From: Desulfobulbaceae bacterium
Lineage (GTDB): Bacteria > Desulfobacterota > Desulfobulbia > Desulfobulbales > Desulfobulbaceae
Length of the DNA: 6,405 nt
Assembly (NCBI GenBank): GCA_026986885.1
Contig: JALSNT010000642.1
Location: 1-6,405, forward strand
Reading direction: 5' to 3'
Shown piece after piece: positions 1 through 5,922 of the stretch. The translations under genes and the position numbers were made by a program. The number at the start of each line of letters is the position of its first letter. The first letter of the stretch is position 1. Below the pieces are notes generated by a model. It was not told the DNA's origin and did not search any database. It worked only from the letters and a program-made list of their open reading frames with translations.

Positions 1-392
1 ATCAGTACTTGGACGGCAGTACCACGGCAGCCCAGCGCAAAAAGAGGATAGCTGCCTTTCAGGGCGGTGACGGCGATGTTTTTTTAATCAGCCTCAAGGC
101 GGGTGGAGCCGGTCTCAATCTGACGGCGGCCGATTACGTGATTCACATGGACCCGTGGTGGAACCCGGCCGTGGAAGACCAGGCCTCGGACCGTGCCCAC
201 CGCATCGGCCAGCAGCGGCCGGTTACAGTGTACCGGCTGGTTATGGAGGGAACCATTGAGGAGCAGATCGTGGAGCTGCACGCCCGGAAACGGGATCTGG
301 CCAATTCCCTGCTTGCGGGTACGGACGTCAGCGGCCGCATGTCCGCCGATGAACTGCTGGCCCTGCTCCGGGAACAGGCAGGATCGGTATGA
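1..392 (+). CDS. SNF2-family DEAD/H-box helicase, C-terminal end (5' partial)
   Basis: This is the last 129 residues of a Swi2/Snf2-type ATPase that translocates on double-stranded DNA; codons are in frame from base 3 and the start lies upstream of the window. The visible part is the end of the second RecA-like lobe (Helicase_C). It begins with QYLDGST, typical of the start of that lobe's conserved core. Motif V follows ([15 protein letters not shown]), then [11 protein letters not shown] and motif VI (DRAHRIGQ), whose arginine contacts ATP. The [14 protein letters not shown] segment and a short helical tail ending in [12 protein letters not shown] are usual for bacterial SNF2 proteins, so the 3' end looks intact. 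The ATPase lobe is not visible, so the subfamily (HepA/RapA-like or an orphan SNF2 with a SWIM domain) cannot be decided. Family assignment is very secure; the cellular role is not. Confidence 0.95.
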   Translation, partial: QYLDGSTTAAQRKKRIAAFQGGDGDVFLISLKAGGAGLNLTAADYVIHMDPWWNPAVEDQASDRAHRIGQQRPVTVYRLVMEGTIEEQIVELHARKRDLANSLLAGTDVSGRMSADELLALLREQAGSV

Positions 393-421
393 TCTTGTCT
401 CTGGGCAGAAAGTAGGTCTGC

Positions 422-727
422 TTGAGCGCAGCGAAAGCGGACAGTAGGTTTTGCCGCCAATGGAATTGGACTCAGGCCAACGGCATTCTCAAAGATGGTG
501 TTTGCCGGGGACTCATGCTGAAACTTCACCGGGAGGGGTACATTACGCTCCCTCCCAGGAAAAAAGCCTTCACCGGCGGTCGGCAAGCCAAACGGAAAAA
601 AGTTGAAAAGCTCGATTTCGACCAGACGCCTGTCATATACACAGTTAAACAACTCCAACCCATTGAGTTCCTCCCGGCCAGAAAGACCAAGTATGAAAAA
701 CTCTTTAACCTAACTTTGTGCGATTGA
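422..727 (+). pseudogene. DUF4338 (DruA-like) protein, N-terminal fragment
   Basis: This 101-codon reading frame resembles the N-terminal domain of DUF4338 proteins, a family found with transposase-like elements and, as DruA, in Druantia anti-phage loci. Recognisable pieces are CRQWNWTQANG (residues 11-21), [17 protein letters not shown] (23-39), the ITLPPRK turn (41-47) and the linker [19 protein letters not shown] (78-96). Family members usually go on for some 200 further residues, with the next stretch resembling an FHYLGY-type motif. Here similarity ends at base ~710 and a stop follows at 725-727. The N-terminus is also shorter than usual: a stop at 413-415 closes the frame, TTG 422 is the only early start, and no good ribosome binding site precedes it. 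I read it as a dead remnant. Similarity is judged from memory of the family, not by alignment. Confidence 0.72.
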
Positions 728-781
728 TTCTCAGAAATCTCTGTAATGAAGGTTTTACGTTGGCTATAAAAAATAGAATGA

Positions 782-793
782 CCTGAATTCAGG
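782..793. repeat. 12-bp perfect palindrome at the truncation junction
   Basis: CCTGAATTCAGG reads the same on both strands. It lies exactly where the glucosidase similarity on the - strand ends (last matching codon at 793-795) and about 70 bases beyond the end of the DUF4338 frame. Its position suggests a link with the event that removed the 3' parts of both genes, but a 12-bp palindrome alone is not diagnostic of an element end. Confidence 0.4.
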
Positions 794-1161
794 CTGTGGC
801 TCGGGGTGGCATCCTGATAAAAAAAACACTCTTTGACATCCTCACCGTGATTTCCCTGGTCGGAGGTCAGGCCGAACAACCGTTCCTTGAGGATGGGATC
901 GTGTCCGTTCCAGAGCCCCAGGGCCAGGCACAGGCGCTGGCCGGAATCGCAGATCCCGCCCAGGCCGTCTTCGTTCCAGCGATAGGCACGGGCGCGGGCA
1001 TGCTCGTGGCTGAAATATGTCCAGGCCTCGCCTTCGGTGCTGTAATCTTCACGAACCGTGCCCCAGGCCCGTTCGCTTAGATATGGTCCCCAGAGCTGCC
1101 AGTCTTCCTGTCCTCTTCTCTGGGCTTCCAGGCGCTGCTGTTCTTTTGTCGGGTTTTTCAT
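794..1161 (-). pseudogene. GH63-type glucosidase, N-terminal fragment (3' truncated)
   Basis: The frame starting at ATG 1161 matches the N-terminus of large bacterial glucosidases of glycoside hydrolase family 63 (MGH1-like, usually near 900 residues). Visible family features are [18 protein letters not shown] (residues 24-41), [17 protein letters not shown] (54-70), [10 protein letters not shown] (77-86), [12 protein letters not shown] (88-99) and [21 protein letters not shown] (103-123). After residue 123 the similarity stops, where one expects a run continuing towards the catalytic barrel. The frame remains open to a TGA at 526-528, but that part is only the antisense of the DUF4338 fragment. 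The (alpha/alpha)6 catalytic domain is therefore missing and the product cannot be an active hydrolase. The start codon overlaps the stop of the upstream oxidoreductase by 4 bp (ATGA), with GGGAAAGG as a possible ribosome binding site. It was thus the last, translationally coupled gene of the operon. Confidence 0.85.
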
Positions 1162-2636
1162 ACCTTTCCCGCCTCTTCTCCGCTGTCGGCCGTGCAACCC
1201 TTTCCCTGAAATCTGAAGAAAAATTTAAGGACCTTGCGGACTCGGTCGGAAAAAATCTTTTTAGAGAAAACCGAGCCGACCACTTTTTTATTGATCTCTC
1301 CCAGGGTGGGATAGGGGTGAATTGCAGAGGCGATTTTCGACAGGCCGACCCTGCCGTTCATAATGGCGATCCATTCGCCCAACAGGTCGCCGGCGTGCGG
1401 CCCGAGGATCTGGATACCGATGGGTTTTTCTTTCTTATCAAGAAGTAATTTGACCCTGCCGATGCTTTCGCCTTCGGCAAGTCCTCTGTCGTTATCATCA
1501 AATTCTTCGATCCAGGTAGAATATTCAATACCGGCTGCCCGGGCGCTGTTTTCATTCATGCCGATACTTCCAAGTTCCGGATGGGTATAGGTGCACCAGG
1601 GTACATGGGTATAATCGGTTTTTTTGGGTAGATGGAAAACAGCATTACTAAGGACTACCCCGCCCTCATAACCTGCGACATGGGTGAACTGATAGCCACC
1701 GGTGACATCTCCTGCCGCATAGATATGGCTGTGCGTGGTTTTGAGACGGGCATCGACCTTTATCCCCCGCTGGTCATAGGCGATACCAATGTTTTTCAGA
1801 CCAAGACCGGCAACATTGGCAGCGCGGCCCAGGGCCACCAGGACAGCCTCGGCCTTAAGACTGGTAGTGGTGTCCGCAGCGGTTTTTATTTCCACCTGCC
1901 GGCCATCTCCAAGGTCCCGGATATGGACCAGCGTGGTATTCATGAAAAAGGTAACGCCTTCTTCTTCGAGCGTTTTCTGCACGATTGCTGCCATGTCCTG
2001 ATCTTCCTTCCCCAGTATCCGACCGCTTCGCTGGATAACGGTTACCCTGGTGCCGAGGCGGTTGAAGGCCTGCGCCATCTCTATGCCGATGGGACCGGCG
2101 CCCAGAATAATCAACGATTCAGGCAGGTGATCAAGGGAAAAGATATCACGATTGGTCAGGCAGGGAGTTTGCTCAAGGCCGGGAATGGGCGGTGTGGCTG
2201 CTGATGAGCCGGTGGCAATAACCCAGTTACGGGCGGAAATTTTTTTACTGCCGAGGCTGACAGCGTGTTCATCGGCAAAGACCGGGTCGCCGAATTCCAC
2301 TTGGGCGCCTAATCTGCAGAATCGTTCCACCGAATCATGTTCCTGAATTGCGGCAATGACCGATTTTATTCTGCCGGCAATGTCGCGAAAATCCACCGGC
2401 GGCGGCGTGACGGCAGGCAGGCCGAATTGCGGGCCGTTTTTCATCAGATGATAGACGTGGGCCGTCTTGATCAGGGTTTTACTTGGTACGCAGCCAAAGT
2501 GCAGGCAGTCGCCGCCCAGTGTCTTTTCTTTTTCAATCAGCAGGGTTTTGGCGCCAAGTTGAGCTGCTCCGGAGGCCACGGTAAGACCTGCCGCCCCACC
2601 GCCGATAATGCCGATGTCATAATCATAGCGTGCCAT
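1158..2636 (-). CDS. FAD-dependent NAD(P)/disulfide oxidoreductase (mercuric reductase-like / dihydrolipoamide dehydrogenase-like)
   Basis: A complete 492-residue class I pyridine nucleotide-disulfide oxidoreductase, predicted cytosolic and homodimeric. The FAD-binding GGGAAG is at residues 12-17. The redox-active disulfide is C44/C49 in [13 protein letters not shown], the ATG turn is at 141-143, and the NAD(P) dinucleotide motif GAGPIGIE is at 179-186. The second FAD motif [15 protein letters not shown] is at 307-321. The C-terminal dimerisation domain carries HPYPTLGE (440-447), with the His-Glu pair that serves as acid-base catalyst in this fold. There is no N-terminal heavy-metal-binding domain and no C-terminal vicinal Cys pair, so true mercuric reductase is unlikely. 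The physiological disulfide substrate is unknown. ATG 2636 is preceded by AAGGA, which overlaps the TAA of the TVP38 gene 11 bp upstream. This flavoprotein and TVP38/TMEM64 proteins recur as neighbours or fusions in bacteria. After the folded domain there is a basic tail of about 30 residues. Confidence 0.93.
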   Translation of the reverse strand: MARYDYDIGIIGGGAAGLTVASGAAQLGAKTLLIEKEKTLGGDCLHFGCVPSKTLIKTAHVYHLMKNGPQFGLPAVTPPPVDFRDIAGRIKSVIAAIQEHDSVERFCRLGAQVEFGDPVFADEHAVSLGSKKISARNWVIATGSSAATPPIPGLEQTPCLTNRDIFSLDHLPESLIILGAGPIGIEMAQAFNRLGTRVTVIQRSGRILGKEDQDMAAIVQKTLEEEGVTFFMNTTLVHIRDLGDGRQVEIKTAADTTTSLKAEAVLVALGRAANVAGLGLKNIGIAYDQRGIKVDARLKTTHSHIYAAGDVTGGYQFTHVAGYEGGVVLSNAVFHLPKKTDYTHVPWCTYTHPELGSIGMNENSARAAGIEYSTWIEEFDDNDRGLAEGESIGRVKLLLDKKEKPIGIQILGPHAGDLLGEWIAIMNGRVGLSKIASAIHPYPTLGEINKKVVGSVFSKKIFSDRVRKVLKFFFRFQGKGCTADSGEEAGKV

Positions 2637-2647
2637 ATGATTTTTCC

Positions 2648-3403
2648 TTATCTGATTTTTTTATCTGTCGGCGCTTTGTGTATTTTGTGTATCTTGCGTA
2701 TTTTGCGTACTTTCTTTGTGTAGAGGGCCAGCAGCTTTTTGACGGTAATGGGAAACAGCCCCAGGACGACAAAAGAGGCTAACAGCCCTGGAGACATGAT
2801 TGCCGAGAGTGAGTCAATCTTTGCCAGTTCCCGGCCCGCGTTGACATAGACCAGAGTTCCCGGCAGCATGCCGATCTGGGAGACCCAGAAGAAGGTTGTT
2901 AAACGCAGGCGGGTGAGCCCCATGAGCAGGTTGATCATAAAAAAGGGAAAGACCGGGACCAGGCGCAGGGTAAAAAGGTAAAAAGCTCCCTCCTGTTCAA
3001 TCCCTTTGTTGATGGTGGTCAACCGGTCACCGAATTTTTTCTGCACCCAGTCACGGAGAAGATATCTGGATACAAGGCAGGCCAGGGTGGCGCCGATGGT
3101 ACTGGCAAAGGAGACAATCAGGGTGCCTGTCCACAACCCGAACAGGCCGCCGCCGGCCAGGGTCAGCACCGCCGCTCCCGGCAGGGACAACGCCGCTACC
3201 GCGATATAGATGCCCATGTAAGCGGCAATAACGATCATTCTATTGGACAGATACAACTCGTGAAAGCGTTGTTGCGATGCCTTGATGTAGTCAAGTGAGA
3301 GGTACTGGGCCAGATCAAAATATCTGAAGGCAAGAAAACCCAGGATCACAACTATGATCAGGATGATTTTTTGGATGATCTTTGTTTGTCTGCCTGTCTG
3401 CAT
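2648..3403 (-). CDS. TVP38/TMEM64 family (DedA-like, SNARE-associated) inner membrane protein
   Basis: A 251-residue integral membrane protein of the TVP38/TMEM64/VTT superfamily. Hydrophobic segments lie near residues 9-29, 57-80, 92-112, 140-162, 170-188 and 203-222. The family core is visible: LPGAAVLTLAGGGLFG (74-89), SRYLLRDWVQKKFG (112-125), the half-helix motif FTLRLVPVFPFFMINLLMG (144-162) and GMLPGTLVYVNAGREL (178-193). Relatives take part in membrane lipid or small-molecule transport; the substrate here is unknown. ATG 3403 is chosen over an upstream in-frame TTG at 3439. It has AGGGA at a good distance, and the predicted transcription start (~3435) would leave the TTG outside the message. 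The lysine-rich C-terminal tail (residues ~230-243, KIRKIHKIHK) is encoded by a 9-bp tandem repeat. This is the first gene of the operon with the flavoprotein. Confidence 0.93.
   Translation of the reverse strand: MQTGRQTKIIQKIILIIVVILGFLAFRYFDLAQYLSLDYIKASQQRFHELYLSNRMIVIAAYMGIYIAVAALSLPGAAVLTLAGGGLFGLWTGTLIVSFASTIGATLACLVSRYLLRDWVQKKFGDRLTTINKGIEQEGAFYLFTLRLVPVFPFFMINLLMGLTRLRLTTFFWVSQIGMLPGTLVYVNAGRELAKIDSLSAIMSPGLLASFVVLGLFPITVKKLLALYTKKVRKIRKIHKIHKAPTDKKIR
2677..2712. repeat. Four tandem 9-bp units inside the 3' end of the TVP38 gene
   Basis: On the + strand the units are TGTGTATTT, TGTGTATCT, TGCGTATTT and TGCGTACTT, each differing from the next at one or two positions. Being a multiple of three, they keep the frame open and encode a Lys-Ile/Val-Arg/His-Lys tail. 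Such repeats grow and shrink by replication slippage, so the length of the cytosolic tail probably differs between strains. Confidence 0.85.
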
Positions 3404-3441
3404 AATGGGGGTTCCCTGTACCGGTTTGGTTCCCGGCAAAT

Positions 3442-3447
3442 ATTATA
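3442..3447 (-). promoter_or_regulatory. -10 box of the TVP38-oxidoreductase operon promoter
   Basis: On the - strand the sequence is a perfect sigma-70 TATAAT, about 40 bases upstream of ATG 3403. Seventeen bases further upstream there is only GATAAG, a poor -35 element, so the promoter may be weak or activator-dependent. Initiation near 3435 would give a leader of about 30 bases and supports the downstream ATG as the start of the TVP38 protein. Confidence 0.5.
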
Positions 3448-3633
3448 GACCGCCTTGCTTCACTCTTATCTGGACCGAATCAACTGCGGGTGCTGTTGGA
3501 AAAATTCAATTCAGGTGTAAGTTTAGTCGGGAAGTACGGCAAAAGCTTACAGGGCAACAGTGGTCTTGCCGGCATCCGTCGGCAGTACGATTATCCGTCC
3601 GGTTGGAAATTTTCCTTTTTGATTGGTTGCGGG

Positions 3634-4122
3634 TTAAGGATGGACGGATTGTTCAAGTTGCAGCAGGAATTGTTTGATTTTAAGTCCTCCGGCATATCCG
3701 GTCAGCCTGCCGGATATGCCGATTACCCGGTGACAGGGCACGACAATGGCGATAGGATTTGCGCCGTTGGCCCGGCCCACGGCCCGCACGGCTTTCGGGT
3801 TGCCGATCGCCTGCGCCTGTTGCGAATAGGAGCGGGTTTCTCCATGGGGTATGGTCAGCAGGTATTGCCATGCCCTGTTTTGAAAATCCGTGCCGGTAAA
3901 GACGAGCGGCAGGTCAAAGACGGTACGTTGCCGGGAAAAATATTCCTGCAGTTGAGTGCATGTCTGATGGGTAATTGCATTGGAGCACCGGACCGTGTCT
4001 TTTCTTTCCGTGTTCCTCGGCTCCCGGTTGTCGGCAAAGGTGACGGCCCGTAAGTATCGGCTGTCGGCCACGATGATGATGCGGCCTATGGGAGAGGTGA
4101 TTTCCTGGCGGCAGGTTTTCAT
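3634..4122 (-). CDS. ogt: Methylated-DNA--[protein]-cysteine S-methyltransferase
   Basis: A 162-residue suicide repair protein that moves the alkyl group from O6-alkylguanine (and O4-alkylthymine) to its own cysteine. The N-terminal ribonuclease-like domain begins with ITSPIGRIIIVAD (residues 8-20). The C-terminal DNA-binding domain has FQNRAWQYLLTIPHGETRSYSQQA (80-103), where Y99 matches the base-flipping tyrosine. The recognition helix is KAVRAVGRANGANP (110-123), with R113 as the arginine finger, and the active site is VVPCHRVIG (128-135) with C130 as acceptor. The tail GRLTGYAGGLKIKQFLL is normal. Length fits stand-alone Ogt rather than the Ada fusion. The frame is open to 4245, but ATG 4122 is preceded by GGAG six bases upstream and begins just before the conserved domain. 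The gene stands alone: no partner overlaps it, and no T-tracted terminator is visible after its stop. Confidence 0.95.
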   Translation of the reverse strand: MKTCRQEITSPIGRIIIVADSRYLRAVTFADNREPRNTERKDTVRCSNAITHQTCTQLQEYFSRQRTVFDLPLVFTGTDFQNRAWQYLLTIPHGETRSYSQQAQAIGNPKAVRAVGRANGANPIAIVVPCHRVIGISGRLTGYAGGLKIKQFLLQLEQSVHP

Positions 4123-4261
4123 TGAGCGCTCCGGGAGAGTGGTTTTTCCTGGCATTGAAAGAGAAACCGCATGCGGCTTCTTCATGGTGCTTGTCGTGTA
4201 TGGTGCAGCAATAAGAGTGTTGACGGTATGGTATGAATACCACAAACAGGGATATTTTTAA

Positions 4262-4609
4262 ACGGCTGATATCCGGGGCGTTCTCCGCCAGGGACAGAAG
4301 AGCGCCACGGATGAATTCATCAAGCAGTGAACCGTGACGCAGTTGGTCGCCGGACAAGTTTTGTTCGATAATATCCCCATGCTGAGTGTGGGCAGCAGGA
4401 TGTCATTGTTGAAGTAGAAGTTGTATTCTCTCAGGGAAAAGAGAGACGGTTTTAGAATATGAACACGACGGGACAGATTACAGGTGGTTTGGGCAATTGC
4501 CGGAGCCGTTGAACTGATACAGATGATATTTAATCCCGGTGAGGCATATATTTTGTGAAGCTGAACACCGTATTCTTTCTGGAAATGGATTTTTTAAGCA
4601 AGCAGCAGC
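4262..4609 (-). pseudogene. Unrecognised decayed reading frame with a frameshift
   Basis: Two adjoining - strand frames have codon use like a real gene, but neither is a complete gene. From ~4609 to ~4370 one frame reads without stops through KEYGVQLHKIYASPGLN and LREYNFYFNNDILLPTL. From ~4405 a second frame, offset by one base, reads GDIIEQNLSGDQLRHG followed by SLLDEFIRGALLSLAENA to about 4262. Joining them needs one indel around 4370-4410. A TAA precedes the first frame at about 4610, no convincing start or ribosome binding site exists, and the first frame stops at 4258-4260. I do not recognise the family. It is best read as a fragment of a gene broken by frameshift and truncation, lying upstream of ogt on the same strand. 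A chance open frame is possible. Confidence 0.35.
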
Positions 4610-4754
4610 TCAATTTTGTGGATTCTCTGTATTATGAAGTTCAAAGACGAGCTATGTACTGAAATATCCCACAGGCAGAACAGAAAATTTCCGCTTTCTA
4701 TTTGATCTTATTTAGCACGGTAGTTGGCCGGGCATGGCAGGGGAAGTAGTCTTT

Positions 4755-4802
4755 AAAAAAATCGGGGGTGCTTTTGCCTGGATAGCGATAACAAACACCC
4801 CC
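4755..4802 (-). terminator. Intrinsic terminator of the cysteine-rich protein gene
   Basis: GGGGGTG (4764-4770) pairs with CACCCCC (4796-4802), and the arms can extend through the neighbouring TTTTG/CAAA. On the - strand the stem is followed by ATTTTTTT (4762-4755). It lies 28 bases after the stop codon at 4830, the right place to end that transcript. Confidence 0.8.
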
Positions 4803-4829
4803 TGAGAAACATGCTGCAAAGTCGTTTCT

Positions 4830-5213
4830 TCAAATAGAAGCGTCAACTTTTGCGACAGCGGATTTTATGGCCTCTCGACACTGAGGAGTTATCTTGTCCA
4901 TATTTTGGTAGTAGCAGGTGATAATCCTGCCATGACCTTTTTTAACGTCCCCGCAAACACCTTTTCTATCTTTTTCAGGGTCACAGCTCTTTTTAACGTT
5001 CTCGATAACTGAATGGATCATTTCGGCGCACTTTTTGTTGGAAAGCTGACCCATTGGCATCGCACCTGTTCTTTGCTGAATACGAATACAAACCATTCTT
5101 TCGGCACCACTTTTTCCAGCACAGTATTTTGCAGCATCTGCCGTACAGTCCCCTGCATAAACATTAGCAGCCATTAAAAGTGTAGATACAGCAATTAATA
5201 GAAGTGTTTTCAT
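4830..5213 (-). CDS. Small exported cysteine-rich protein (GLG1-type Cys-rich repeat)
   Basis: A 127-residue protein with a clear Sec signal peptide: MK, a hydrophobic stretch to residue 16, and a likely cleavage after VYA at 18-20. The mature chain of about 107 residues has eight cysteines (23, 31, 42, 62, 77, 87, 100, 112), an even number that fits four disulfides in the periplasm or outside the cell. The C-terminal part, VCGDVKKGHGRIITC (86-100) then ITPQCREAI (108-116), has the pattern of the Golgi-apparatus-protein-1 cysteine-rich repeat seen in many small proteobacterial secreted proteins. The N-terminal half (CTADAAKYC) looks like a second, divergent copy. The function of the bacterial members is unknown. 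ATG 5213 is preceded by a near-perfect AAGGAGG (5226-5220) with a 6-base spacer, suggesting strong translation. It is monocistronic, with its own terminator. Confidence 0.85.
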   Translation of the reverse strand: MKTLLLIAVSTLLMAANVYAGDCTADAAKYCAGKSGAERMVCIRIQQRTGAMPMGQLSNKKCAEMIHSVIENVKKSCDPEKDRKGVCGDVKKGHGRIITCYYQNMDKITPQCREAIKSAVAKVDASI

Positions 5214-5477
5214 GTCCTTCCTCCTTTAATATTACCCCGTAGACGGGAGTTAACTGAAAAGTGAAGTGATAAAATTGGATTGTTAGCAAGTAGCTTAGGG
5301 TCGATGATTGGGGAAATGAATTCAGCCTGATCATATCCTGCCGACGTTCCCCAAAACGATTTTTCCCGGACACCAAGTTAAGCAGCAGCGAAAAATGAAA
5401 TCTCAGTAGAACCAGTCAGCTCGTTAAATATGCGATAATTAGTACAAAATAGAAGGATTAAAGTCAAGAAATATTCT
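5214..5477. other. Intergenic region upstream of the cysteine-rich protein gene
   Basis: No convincing gene on either strand. The - strand leader of the cysteine-rich protein gene carries a small hairpin, CCCGT-AG-ACGGG (5236-5247), just before the ribosome binding site. I could not find a promoter with two good boxes. The 70-codon frame that overlaps the signal peptide region here is out of frame with the real gene and has no ribosome binding site. Confidence 0.5.
5308..5354. repeat. 8-bp inverted repeat with 31-base loop
   Basis: TTGGGGAA (5308-5315) is exactly complementary to TTCCCCAA (5347-5354). The pair lies about 100 bases upstream of the cysteine-rich protein gene, so it could be a regulatory stem-loop or operator pair for that gene. 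On the + strand a TTTTT follows seven bases later, but the loop is long for a terminator. Function is unassigned. Confidence 0.3.
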
Positions 5478-5522
5478 ATGTCGGGCCGAAACCATTGCGC
5501 AGCAATGGTTTCGGCCCGACAT
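5478..5522. repeat. Perfect 45-base hairpin (21-bp arms, 3-base loop)
   Basis: Arms 5478-5498 and 5502-5522 are exact reverse complements around a GCA loop. The arm begins ATGTCGGGCCGAAACC and is GC-rich, unlike the AT-rich flanks. There is no T-tract on either side, so it is not a classical intrinsic terminator. It lies between the cysteine-rich protein gene and the tRNA-Leu gene. A bidirectional transcription barrier, a REP-like or other palindromic element, or the remnant of a mobile palindrome are all possible. Confidence 0.9.
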
Positions 5523-5744
5523 GATTTATCAGCTGCATGGTCGGAGAATAAATATGGAAAATCGTCGATGAGAAGTAAACTCCAGTGGGAAACGAAGATT
5601 TATTGTGCCGCTGAGCACCTTGATGTCTTTTGATGGCCTTGATCGGCCCCTTGTGTCAGGATAGTTATCGTCTTATATTGAAATGGAGACGTTGTAAGGT
5701 GGTGATGGGGATGGCTGTTTTTATACATAAGAACAAGATGATAC
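5523..5744. other. Non-coding stretch downstream of the tRNA-Leu terminator
   Basis: I see no supported gene here. Short open frames on both strands lack a ribosome binding site and have no recognisable similarity. No direct repeat of the tRNA 3' end and no integrase are visible, so there is no sign that the tRNA served as an integration site on this side. Confidence 0.5.
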
Positions 5745-5784
5745 AAAAAAAGGCTTTACCCCAGTATTACTGGGGTAAAGCCTT
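5745..5784 (-). terminator. Intrinsic terminator of the tRNA-Leu gene
   Basis: A perfect inverted repeat (5750-5784, arms of 17 bases: AAGGCTTTACCCCAGTA and its complement around a single T, in practice a ~15-bp stem with a small loop) is followed on the - strand by seven T residues (5751-5745). It begins 10 bases after the tRNA CCA end. The symmetric stem has only TT on the other side, so it works mainly for the - strand. Confidence 0.9.
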
Positions 5785-5794
5785 GGAAATTGAG

Positions 5795-5881
5795 TGGTGC
5801 CGAAGGGGAGAGTCGAACTCCCACGAGCATACGCCCACTAGACCCTGAACCTAGCGCGTCTACCAGTTCCGCCACTTCGGC
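5795..5881 (-). tRNA. leuV: tRNA-Leu (anticodon CAG)
   Basis: An 87-base class II tRNA including an encoded CCA end (5797-5795). The acceptor stem GCCGAAG (from 5881) pairs with CTTCGGC before discriminator A. The D-arm contains TGGCGGAACTGGTAGACGCG, typical of bacterial leucine tRNAs. The anticodon stem CTAGG/TCTAG encloses TTCAGGG with CAG at 5847-5845. A long variable arm (TGGGCGTATGCTCG) marks it as Leu, and the T-loop is GTTCGACTC. It decodes CUG. It stands alone with its own promoter and terminator. The symbol follows enterobacterial usage and is only indicative. Confidence 0.97.
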
Positions 5882-5893
5882 ACGACGTGGGAG

Positions 5894-5922
5894 AATATGA
5901 TAGGCAAACCATTTTTTGTCAA
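5894..5922 (-). promoter_or_regulatory. Sigma-70 promoter of tRNA-Leu
   Basis: On the - strand a consensus -35 TTGACA (5922-5917) is separated by 17 bases from CATATT (5899-5894), which matches four of six -10 positions. Initiation would fall near 5887, about six bases before the mature 5' end of the tRNA. No stable-RNA GC discriminator is evident. Confidence 0.7.

Noticed and set aside
416..442. Imperfect inverted repeat GTCTGCTT/AAGCGGAC after the SNF2 gene
   Set aside because: Short, one mismatch, no T-tract; too weak to call a terminator or element end.
143..658. 171-codon - strand frame
   Set aside because: Antisense to both the SNF2 helicase and the DUF4338 fragment, with low-complexity Ser/Arg-rich composition.
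1..800. Druantia-like defence locus (SNF2 helicase plus DruA)
   Set aside because: The DUF4338 part is truncated at both ends, the helicase is of SNF2 type rather than a DruE-type protein, and no other Druantia gene is visible.
1632..2204. 190-codon + strand frame
   Set aside because: It lies wholly antisense to the oxidoreductase, whose motifs are unambiguous, and has no family features of its own.
3404..3439. TTG start 12 codons upstream for the TVP38 protein
   Set aside because: It falls at or before the transcription start predicted from the TATAAT at 3447-3442, has no ribosome binding site, and ATG 3403 has one.
3574..3602. Direct repeat ATCCGTCGG / ATCCGTCCGG between ogt and the TVP38 gene
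   Set aside because: Only two short imperfect copies; could be a regulator site but equally chance.
3490..4053. 187-codon + strand frame
   Set aside because: Mostly antisense to ogt, with the region 5' of it non-coding; no recognisable domain and no ribosome binding site.
4123..4245. Longer ogt start giving 203 residues
   Set aside because: The extra 41 residues have no similarity to Ogt, while ATG 4122 has a well-placed GGAG.
4555..4662. 35-codon + strand frame from GTG (contains MDFLSKQQLNFVDSLYYE)
   Set aside because: Plausible codons but very short, with no recognisable family, and it overlaps the - strand trace; not enough to call a gene.
5630..5848. 72-codon + strand frame ending in RRGESNSHEHTPTRP
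   Set aside because: Its C-terminal half is the antisense of the tRNA-Leu gene and its terminator; such peptides are a common artefact of translating tRNA complements.
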